Below, in pieces: positions 1 through 5,459 of a stretch of 6,116 bases of DNA; within the stretch, counting starts at the first letter, position 1; every line of letters starts with the position of its first letter. The stretch covers positions 1 through 6,116 of the forward strand of contig DBVZ01000081.1 in assembly GCA_002308255.1 (NCBI GenBank), given 5' to 3'. The notes below the pieces were generated by a model that saw nothing but the letters and a program-made list of their open reading frames with translations, made no database searches and had not been told where the DNA came from. The position numbers and the translations under genes were made by a program. This DNA is from Lachnospiraceae bacterium UBA1251 (GTDB taxonomy: Bacteria > Bacillota > Clostridia > Lachnospirales > Lachnospiraceae).

Positions 1-674
1 ATCTCGGAAATATGAAGAAGTCCGTCCGCGCCGCCCAGATCGATGAATGCGCCGAAATCGGTAACGTTCTTGATAACGCCTTCGACTTCATCACCCGGGT
101 TGATGCGTGCAAACAGTTCCTTTGCAGCTTCGGATTTGCGCTCAAGGAGAAGCTGCTTGCGGTCGCCGATAATGCGGTGACGGCGGGGATTGAATTCCGT
201 AATGACGAATTCGATCTCCTGATCCGCATATTTGTTGAGATCTTTCTCATACGTATCAGAAACAAGGCTCGCCGGAATAAATACCCGGGCTTCTTCCACA
301 GTGACGGAAAGACCGCCGTTGCGGACCTGCGTGACTTTTGCTTTCAGGACTTCCCTGTTGTTGAACGCTTCTTCCAGTCTCTGATTTCCCTTCTCAGCCG
401 CAAGCTGACGATAGGAAAGAATGACCTGCCCGTCTCCGTCATTGACCTTTTTGACCTTGACTTCCATTTTGTCACCGGGTTTTGCGATCTCGGTAAGGTC
501 CTGGACGTCGTTGCTGTACTCTTCTCTGGTCAGAATACCATCGATCTTATAGCCGATGTTCAGATACATGTAATCGGGCTTAACATCAATGATAGTTCCT
601 TCGACGACTTCTCCGTTCCTGATAGTTTTGAAAGTTTGTTCGAGCATCTCCTCAAAGCTTTGCTCTTCTGACAT
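1..674 (-). CDS. rpsA: Ribosomal protein S1-like RNA-binding protein, N-terminal 224 codons (partial at left edge)
   Basis: This is an S1-repeat RNA-binding protein, annotated in Clostridia as 30S ribosomal protein S1; it is expected to bind mRNA and the 30S subunit in the cytoplasm. The visible protein begins MSEEQSFEEMLEQTF. A first S1 repeat spans about residues 20-91 (GEVVEGTIIDV, then YKIDGILTREE). A second, more divergent one lies at about 107-176 (KAKVTQVRNGGLSV, FIPASLVS). A third begins at about 194 (GDEVEGVIKNVTDFGAFIDL, then GLLHISE) and is cut by the window edge. Clostridial members usually have about four repeats and 380-400 residues, so roughly 40% is missing. The ATG at 674 is chosen because AGGAGG lies 9 nt upstream. 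The gene overlaps the end of cmk-ispH by 23 nt, which suggests translational coupling. Whether it acts as a true S1 or as a shorter paralogue, as proposed for some Gram-positives, cannot be told from sequence. Confidence 0.95.
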   Translation of the reverse strand, partial: MSEEQSFEEMLEQTFKTIRNGEVVEGTIIDVKPDYMYLNIGYKIDGILTREEYSNDVQDLTEIAKPGDKMEVKVKKVNDGDGQVILSYRQLAAEKGNQRLEEAFNNREVLKAKVTQVRNGGLSVTVEEARVFIPASLVSDTYEKDLNKYADQEIEFVITEFNPRRHRIIGDRKQLLLERKSEAAKELFARINPGDEVEGVIKNVTDFGAFIDLGGADGLLHISE

Positions 675-2220
675 AACGTGAAACCTCCTGGATAAAATAA
701 TTTGGGGTTGAGGCCCCCGCTGTGATACCTACGCAACTATCGGATTGGAATTGAATCGGATTCAAATCGTCGAGTGACTGTATGTAGTAAGTATTCGCAC
801 AACCTTCCTGGCATATCTCGTAAAGCTTCCGTGTGTTGGAACTCGTGCCGCTTCCGACCACAAGCATTATGTCCGAGGACTCCGCCAGTGATCTGGCCTC
901 TGTTTGACGCATACTGGTAGCATTACAGATAGTATTCAGAACTACTATATCATATCCTAATTTTTTGATTATTTCAACCAATTCCTTAAATTTTTCTAAA
1001 TTAAATGTCGTCTGCGCAACGACGCATAAAGGTTTGTTTTCCGGCACTTTCAAAGCAGCCGCTTCTTCCTTTTCGGAGATCACGATACAGGGGGTTTCAG
1101 ACCATCCCATCGTTCCGATTACTTCCGGATGCTGCGGATCTCCGATGATCACGATCTGCTTTCCTTTCCCGCTCTCTTCCCGGACGATCTTATGTATTTT
1201 TTTCACAAAAGGACAGGTTGCGTCCACGATCGTGACGTCTTCTTTTTCCTCAAGAGATTCCACTACTTTTTTGGATACACCATGCGAGCGGAGTACAACA
1301 GTCCCCTCCGAAACCTGCTCCAGCTCCGATTCGTCCTGCAGCGTGATCACGCCGTGCGATTCCATTTCTTTCACAACATATTCATTGTGGATAATCGGAC
1401 CCAGAGTATAAATGGAACCGGGTGTACCGCCGTTTTTTTCTTTTTCGTCAATACAGTCATGCACGAGCTGGACCGCACGTTTTACTCCGAAGCAGAATCC
1501 TGCGCTCTCCGCAATGACAATATTGTTTTTCCGGCAGAAATAACGGAGAATGACATCCGTCACTTCCGGGATCGTCAGATTTGAGGAATCGACCAGTTTC
1601 GCGTCCTCTGCCTGTTTCAGCGGCGCGATCGGCCGGTTCATGTCCCTCTCGTCCCGCTCCGCGATATCCGCTGCGATCTGTTCGAGATCCGCCGTCTCGC
1701 CTTTCCCGATCAGCTCCCTGTAACGTCTTTGCGCACGGGTCTCCACACTCGCTGTCAGAAAGATCTTGACCTGTGCGTCAGGGAGAACGACCGTCCCGAT
1801 ATCCCTGCCGTCCATCACGACGGCGGTTCTGGCGGCAAGTGCCCTCTGAAGGTCCAGCAGCTTCGCACGCACAGCAGGGATCGCGGAACTGACGCTTGCC
1901 ATGTTGCCGGTCGACTCCTCGCGCAGATGCGGCGTGACATTCTCTCCGTTCAGAAGAACGATCTGCTGGCCGTCACGGTACTCTATGGAGACTTCCGCTT
2001 CCCTGAGAGCTTCTTCCACACGGACAATACTCTCCTCATAACGTTCATCGCGCGGATTCAGTTCCTGCACGGAAAATCCTCTGCGGATCAGAAAAATGGC
2101 GATGGCACGATACATAGCCCCGGTATCGACATAGATCGATTCCAGTTCCTTCGCAACGATTTTGGCGATTGTGCTTTTCCCGGCACCGGCCGGGCCGTCA
2201 ATGGCAATATTATGATTCAT
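652..2220 (-). CDS. cmk-ispH: Bifunctional cytidylate kinase / 4-hydroxy-3-methylbut-2-enyl diphosphate reductase (Cmk-IspH fusion)
   Basis: This is one 522-residue polypeptide with two cytoplasmic enzymes. Residues 1 to about 228 are cytidylate kinase, which phosphorylates CMP and dCMP with ATP. It shows the P-loop GPAGAGKS (9-16), the VDTGAMYR motif (31-38), DGRDIGT (137-143) and the RD-rich lid ERDERDMNRP (188-197). Residues about 232-522 are IspH, the [4Fe-4S] enzyme that reduces HMBPP to IPP and DMAPP in the MEP pathway. Its three cluster cysteines are present: C243 in GFCFGVKRA, C336 in DATCPFV and C432 in NTICNAT. Active-site motifs also visible are H278 (IIHNE), H313 (RSHGV), H364/E366 (HPEV), SSNT (460-463) and TAGAS (500-504). 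Both halves are near full family length. There is almost no linker and no in-frame ATG between residues 194 and 286. The ATG at 2220 is preferred over an upstream TTG at 2247 because AAAGGA sits 6 nt upstream. The gene starts 23 nt after the flavoprotein stop and overlaps rpsA, so it is in the same operon. Confidence 0.95.
   Translation of the reverse strand: MNHNIAIDGPAGAGKSTIAKIVAKELESIYVDTGAMYRAIAIFLIRRGFSVQELNPRDERYEESIVRVEEALREAEVSIEYRDGQQIVLLNGENVTPHLREESTGNMASVSSAIPAVRAKLLDLQRALAARTAVVMDGRDIGTVVLPDAQVKIFLTASVETRAQRRYRELIGKGETADLEQIAADIAERDERDMNRPIAPLKQAEDAKLVDSSNLTIPEVTDVILRYFCRKNNIVIAESAGFCFGVKRAVQLVHDCIDEKEKNGGTPGSIYTLGPIIHNEYVVKEMESHGVITLQDESELEQVSEGTVVLRSHGVSKKVVESLEEKEDVTIVDATCPFVKKIHKIVREESGKGKQIVIIGDPQHPEVIGTMGWSETPCIVISEKEEAAALKVPENKPLCVVAQTTFNLEKFKELVEIIKKLGYDIVVLNTICNATSMRQTEARSLAESSDIMLVVGSGTSSNTRKLYEICQEGCANTYYIQSLDDLNPIQFQSDSCVGITAGASTPNYFIQEVSRYVRRAKL
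684..689 (-). promoter_or_regulatory. Ribosome binding site of rpsA, located inside the ispH coding sequence
   Basis: The minus strand reads AGGAGG, a full match to the anti-Shine-Dalgarno core, 9 nt before the rpsA ATG at 674. It decides that start. The same bases encode part of the residues QEV near the IspH C-terminus (positions 511-513 of the fusion protein), so ribosomes finishing IspH pass directly over the S1 initiation site. Confidence 0.9.
942..977 (-). promoter_or_regulatory. Candidate internal sigma-A promoter within ispH, directed at rpsA
   Basis: On the minus strand TTGAAA (972-977) is followed after exactly 17 nt by TATGAT (949-954). Each hexamer is one base from the consensus TTGACA / TATAAT and the spacing is optimal. 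A start site would fall near 942, about 270 nt upstream of the rpsA ATG. The patch is clearly richer in A+T than the rest of the gene. The caution is that it codes for a Lys/Ile/Leu/Phe-rich part of IspH (around residues 405-426), so an AT-rich promoter look-alike could arise by chance. Confidence 0.4.
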
Positions 2221-2226
2221 GACAAT

Positions 2227-2232
2227 TCCTTT
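2227..2232 (-). promoter_or_regulatory. Ribosome binding site deciding the cmk-ispH start
   Basis: The minus strand reads AAAGGA 6 nt before the ATG at 2220. It supports that ATG over the in-frame TTG at 2247, which would add nine residues upstream of the conserved N-terminal beta strand of the kinase. The site lies in the 23-nt gap after the flavoprotein stop codon. Confidence 0.75.
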
Positions 2233-2243
2233 CCCGGAGTTTC

Positions 2244-3503
2244 TCAATCAGGGGCATTTCCTGCGGCAAATGCCGTCGACCAGGCGATCTGAAGATTAAA
2301 ACCTCCTGTCAGCGCATCCGTGTCAATAACTTCTCCGGTGAAGTACAGACCTTTTATTTTCTTTGACATCATGGTTTTCGGGTCAATCTCCTTTACGGAG
2401 ACGCCGCCTTTTGTGATGACCGCTTCCGCGTATCCGGCATTTCCCGTGATCATCAGCGGAAAATGCTTTGTCATCCTGACAAGAATATTTCTTTCTTTTC
2501 GGGTCACGTCCCTGCCCTTTTCCGTCCCGTCCAGTCCGCAAAGCCGGATCATCCAGTTAATCATACTGACCGGGAACAGTTCACGCAAGAGGTTTGAGAG
2601 GTTTTTAGCGCCGTGCTCTTCAAAAAGACGAACGATCCTCCTGTCCAGCTCCTCTTCTGTGATCCCCGGCTTCAGATCGATCTCCGCCCCGACCGGAAAA
2701 GTACATTTCTCTCCGGCCAGAATGCTGCTTGCCGTAAGGACCAGAGGTCCGGAAATACCCTTATGCGTAAACAGCATTTCCCCGATTTCCGAACTCATCT
2801 TTTTGGGTTTCAAAATCGTCAGGGTGACATTTTTCAATGACAGGCCTGCCAGTTCGGAAACATTTTCTTCCGTAAGCAAAGGCACCAGAGACGGCGTACA
2901 GTCAGTTACGGTATGACCGGTTTCCCGGGCGAACCGGTATCCGTCACCCGTAGAACCGGTGGACGGATAAGACAGTCCGCCGGTGGCGATTATGACGCGT
3001 TCCGCGGCAGCATATCCCATCTCTTCCTGCGAGTCGGTATTTTTCTCTTTTGATCTGAAATAAACACCGGTCACCTGCTTCTCTCCTCCGGTTTCGATCC
3101 GAACCGCTTCCGTATTGAGAAGGACATTGACGCCGTAACGCTTCATAAGACGTTTTAAGGCATCGGTAACGTCATAGGCATGATCGGATACGGGAAATGC
3201 CCTCCGGCCTCTCTCCACTTTGACCGGCATCCCGGCATTTTCAAAAAATTCAACAGTATCCTGCGCTCTGAAAGCGTGATAAGCGCTGTAAAGAAATTTT
3301 GGGTTTCTCATGACAGAACGGAAAAAAGTCTCTTCGTCACAGACATTCGTGAAATTACAGCGACCTTTGCCCGTGATAAAGACCTTTTTCCCGAGTTTCT
3401 CGTTTTTCTCCAAAACCGTTACATCCATTCCGCGTTTTGCGAGCTGAATCGATGCAAACATTCCGGCGGCACCGCCGCCGATCACTACTGCACGTTCTGA
3501 CAT
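2244..3503 (-). CDS. HI0933/BaiN-family NAD(P)/FAD-dependent flavoprotein
   Basis: This is a 419-residue cytoplasmic flavoprotein of the HI0933 family, the group annotated as aminoacetone oxidase family FAD-binding enzyme or, in bile-acid-converting clostridia, BaiN. Visible features are the N-terminal Rossmann motif GGGAAG (9-14), the acidic E32 at the end of the second strand that normally holds the FAD ribose, the family signature GKGRCNFTN (45-53), an ATGG motif in the middle, and the C-terminal FAD-contacting stretch TGEVIDTDALTGGFNLQIA (389-407). Length is normal for the family. The ATG at 3503 has AGGTG 7 nt upstream. An alternative reading with a longer N-terminus is not needed, because the FAD strand begins at residue 4. 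It is the first gene of the operon with cmk-ispH and rpsA. The reaction of most family members is unproven, so I assign no substrate; the operon hints at a housekeeping redox role rather than bile-acid metabolism. Confidence 0.92.
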   Translation of the reverse strand: MSERAVVIGGGAAGMFASIQLAKRGMDVTVLEKNEKLGKKVFITGKGRCNFTNVCDEETFFRSVMRNPKFLYSAYHAFRAQDTVEFFENAGMPVKVERGRRAFPVSDHAYDVTDALKRLMKRYGVNVLLNTEAVRIETGGEKQVTGVYFRSKEKNTDSQEEMGYAAAERVIIATGGLSYPSTGSTGDGYRFARETGHTVTDCTPSLVPLLTEENVSELAGLSLKNVTLTILKPKKMSSEIGEMLFTHKGISGPLVLTASSILAGEKCTFPVGAEIDLKPGITEEELDRRIVRLFEEHGAKNLSNLLRELFPVSMINWMIRLCGLDGTEKGRDVTRKERNILVRMTKHFPLMITGNAGYAEAVITKGGVSVKEIDPKTMMSKKIKGLYFTGEVIDTDALTGGFNLQIAWSTAFAAGNAPD

Positions 3504-3510
3504 GAGAGTA

Positions 3511-3515
3511 CACCT
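3511..3515 (-). promoter_or_regulatory. Ribosome binding site of the HI0933-family gene
   Basis: The minus strand reads AGGTG 7 nt before the ATG at 3503. It is a moderate match and the only Shine-Dalgarno-like sequence near that start. No convincing sigma-A promoter is visible between here and the oadA stop, so the start of this operon's transcript remains unknown. Confidence 0.6.
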
Positions 3516-3549
3516 GCCGTAAGTTCCGGTCTTTTCTCTTTAAACGCCC

Positions 3550-3570
3550 CGCCCCGGCCGGAAAGGGGCG
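3550..3570 (-). repeat. GC-rich inverted repeat in the leader of the flavoprotein operon
   Basis: CGCCCC (3550-3555) pairs with GGGGCG (3565-3570) around a 9-nt loop. A second copy of CGCCCC at 3545-3550 offers an alternative pairing with a longer loop. On the minus strand the hairpin is followed by GGGCGTTTAAAG, so it lacks the U-run of a classical terminator. It may be a secondary terminator, an mRNA-stabilising hairpin at a processed end, or a leader structure of the downstream operon; sequence alone does not decide. Confidence 0.45.
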
Positions 3571-3578
3571 ATACAGTA

Positions 3579-3606
3579 AATCAGGCATCCGAACGGATGC
3601 CTGATT
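3579..3606 (-). terminator. Intrinsic terminator hairpin after oadA
   Basis: AATCAGGCATCC (3579-3590) and GGATGCCTGATT (3595-3606) form a perfect 12-bp stem with a 4-nt loop. It begins 34 nt past the oadA stop codon, where a terminator is expected. On the minus strand the sequence before the stem is A-rich (GATAATAATC) and the sequence after it is TTTACTGTAT, so the U-tract is short. On the plus strand the hairpin is followed by a better T-rich tract (ATTATTATCATTTTCATC), so it may also stop antisense transcription. Confidence 0.8.
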
Positions 3607-3640
3607 ATTATCATTTTCATCTTTTGAGGAAAATCGCTTC

Positions 3641-5431
3641 TCAGTTCATCGTCGCGAGAAGTGTTCCGGCTTCGACGCCGTCACCTACGCTGACGTTGAT
3701 GCTGGCAATGGTTCCGTCCTGCGGAGCAACGACCGGAACTTCCATCTTCATAGCTTCAAGAATTACGATCGCGTCGCCGGCTTTTACTGCCTGGCCCGCA
3801 GCTGCTTCAACTTTGAAGACTTTTCCGGGAAGAGAAGCCGTTACTTCCACGCTGCCCGCGCCGCCTGCCGGAGCGGGTGCCGGTGCCGGAGCTGCCGCGG
3901 GGACTGCTGCCGGTGCCGCCGGAGCGGGAGCAGCACCTTCTGCCGCCGCTTCAACCGTAACATTGTACTCCACGCCGTTGACGTTGATCGCATAGTACTT
4001 CGTGCCTTCGAAAGCGGTCTTCGGTGCTTCCTTTGCCGGGGCAGCCGGAGCGGCCGGAACTTCCGGTCCTTCGCCTTCGCCGATGCGGTATTTGAAGTAA
4101 TCGATCGCTACCTGCGGGAACAGCGCATAGGTCAGGACATCTTCATCCTGCTGTTTGTATTCGGCGATCTCTTTCTCAAGAGTTTCGAGCTCATTCGGAA
4201 TCAGATCTGCCGGACGGCAGGTGATCGGCTCTTCCTCTCCGATACATTTTTTCTGGATCTCTTCATCAAACGGAAGTGTGGATTTTCCGTATCTTCCGAG
4301 GAACAGATCCTTCGTTTCTTTTGTGACCACTTTGTAGCGCTCGCCCATAACAACGTTCATGACCGCCTGAGATCCTACGATCTGGGAAGACGGAGTAACA
4401 AGGGGAGGCATGCCCATTTCTTTACGGACGTTCGGCACTTCCGCAAGAACATCATAGAACTTGTCGGCAGCTCCGAGGCCGTCGAGCTGGCTGGTCAGGT
4501 TGGACAGCATGCCGCCCGGAACCTGATAAAGCAGCGTCTTGATGTCAACGCCCATATTTTTCGGGTTCATCATACCGTTCGCAAGATATTTCTCACGGAT
4601 CGGACGGAAGTATTCCGCGATCTCATTGAGAAGCTTCATGTCATAACCGGTATCATACGGCGTGCCGCGGAATGCTTCGACCATCACTTCCGTAGCCGGC
4701 TGGGATGTTCCGAGGGCGAACGGGGAGATCGCGCAGTCAATGACGTCGACGCCCGCTTCAACGGCCTTCATATAGGTCATGGAAGCTTCGCCGGAAGTGT
4801 AGTGGGTGTGCAGCTGGATCGGAAGCTTTGTGACTTCCTTCATCGCGCTGATCAGCTCGGTAGCAGCCTTCGGCACAAGAAGACCGGCCATATCCTTGAT
4901 GCAGATCGAGTCAGCGCCCATATCCTCGATGGCTTTTGCTTTTTCAACCCAGTACTCGAGTGTATAGGGTTCACCGAGTGTATAGGACAGCGCCACCTGT
5001 GCTTCCGCTTTTTCCTTATTCGCAGCCTTGACAGCCGTCTCGAGGTTTCTCAGATCGTTCAGGCAGTCGAAGATACGGATAATGTCAATGCCGTTTGCGA
5101 CGGATTTCTGTACGAAATATTCAACGACGTCATCCGCGTAAGGACGATAGCCGAGGATGTTCTGGCCGCGGAAAAGCATCTGCAGCTTGGTCTTTTTGAA
5201 GCCGTCACGGAATTTGCGGAGGCGGTCCCACGGATCTTCTTTCAGGAAACGGAGCGCAGCGTCAAAGGTCGCGCCGCCCCAGCATTCGACGGAACGGTAT
5301 CCGACTTCATCAAGTTTCGGAACGATCGGAACCATCTCGTCTGTCGTCATTCTGGTAGCGATCAGGGACTGGTGCGCGTCGCGAAGGATAGTTTCAGTAA
5401 TCTGAACAGGTTTTTTTACGATATCAGCCAT
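3641..5431 (-). CDS. oadA: Oxaloacetate decarboxylase alpha subunit with fused biotin-carrier domain (Na+-pump type)
   Basis: This 596-residue protein is the carboxyltransferase subunit of a biotin-dependent, sodium-translocating decarboxylase. It moves the carboxyl group of oxaloacetate to biotin, leaving pyruvate; the beta subunit then decarboxylates carboxybiotin. The N-terminal carboxyltransferase barrel starts at about residue 8 with TETILRDAHQS (metal ligand D18) and carries K179 in CIKDMAGLL and H208/H210 in QLHTHYTSG. FDCLNDLRNL (121-130) resembles the FDxxNDxRN stretch of OadA. The conserved post-barrel PYC/OADA domain follows to about 450. A short Ala/Pro linker (458-470), a beta-strand segment YYAINVNGVEYNVTVE (479-494), a longer Ala/Pro linker (about 497-526) and the biotinyl domain (about 527-596) complete it, with EAMKMEV giving biotinylated K562. 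The ATG at 5431 has AAAGGAG 5 nt upstream; an in-frame GTG at 5467 would overlap the oadB end. Pyruvate carboxylase subunit B is the main alternative, but the neighbouring oadB argues against it. Confidence 0.93.
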   Translation of the reverse strand: MADIVKKPVQITETILRDAHQSLIATRMTTDEMVPIVPKLDEVGYRSVECWGGATFDAALRFLKEDPWDRLRKFRDGFKKTKLQMLFRGQNILGYRPYADDVVEYFVQKSVANGIDIIRIFDCLNDLRNLETAVKAANKEKAEAQVALSYTLGEPYTLEYWVEKAKAIEDMGADSICIKDMAGLLVPKAATELISAMKEVTKLPIQLHTHYTSGEASMTYMKAVEAGVDVIDCAISPFALGTSQPATEVMVEAFRGTPYDTGYDMKLLNEIAEYFRPIREKYLANGMMNPKNMGVDIKTLLYQVPGGMLSNLTSQLDGLGAADKFYDVLAEVPNVRKEMGMPPLVTPSSQIVGSQAVMNVVMGERYKVVTKETKDLFLGRYGKSTLPFDEEIQKKCIGEEEPITCRPADLIPNELETLEKEIAEYKQQDEDVLTYALFPQVAIDYFKYRIGEGEGPEVPAAPAAPAKEAPKTAFEGTKYYAINVNGVEYNVTVEAAAEGAAPAPAAPAAVPAAAPAPAPAPAGGAGSVEVTASLPGKVFKVEAAAGQAVKAGDAIVILEAMKMEVPVVAPQDGTIASINVSVGDGVEAGTLLATMN

Positions 5432-5436
5432 TTTGA

Positions 5437-5443
5437 CTCCTTT
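5437..5443 (-). promoter_or_regulatory. Ribosome binding site of oadA
   Basis: The minus strand reads AAAGGAG 5 nt before the ATG at 5431, inside the 28-nt gap after the oadB stop. It fixes the oadA start and rules out the in-frame GTG at 5467, which lies upstream of this site. The short gap without a promoter supports co-transcription with oadB. Confidence 0.85.
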
Positions 5444-5459
5444 CAAATTCGATAACGGA

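Noticed and set aside
12..671. Plus-strand open frame of 219 codons opposite rpsA
   Set aside because: It is the antisense of a clear S1-repeat gene, has no family resemblance and no convincing ribosome binding site.
2221..2247. TTG at 2247 as the start of cmk-ispH
   Set aside because: The ATG at 2220 has a better ribosome binding site and places the kinase beta strand at the usual distance from the N-terminus. The TTG overlaps the flavoprotein stop codon.
965..2292. Several plus-strand open frames opposite cmk-ispH
   Set aside because: They are antisense shadows; the minus strand encodes two recognisable enzymes with all key motifs.
2320..3500. Plus-strand open frames opposite the flavoprotein gene
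   Set aside because: They mirror a conserved FAD protein and show no domain of their own.
3520..3550. GTTTAA near 3540 as a sigma-B type -35 element
   Set aside because: No GGGTAT-like element follows at the required spacing.
3355..3588. Minus-strand open frame of 77 codons overlapping the flavoprotein start
   Set aside because: It is out of frame with the conserved Rossmann motif, Arg-rich, and covers the GC-rich hairpin; there is no sign of a real product.
3604..3640. GATAAT just upstream of the 3579-3606 hairpin as a promoter for the flavoprotein operon
   Set aside because: No acceptable -35 hexamer is found at 16-18 nt spacing, and it would place the terminator hairpin inside the leader.
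3597..3995. Plus-strand Ala/Thr/Ser-rich open frame of 132 codons
   Set aside because: Its composition is the antisense of the biotinyl domain and Ala/Pro linker of oadA, and it starts in the terminator hairpin.
4802..5455. Plus-strand open frame of 217 codons opposite oadA
   Set aside because: It is antisense to the conserved carboxyltransferase barrel and resembles nothing I recognise.
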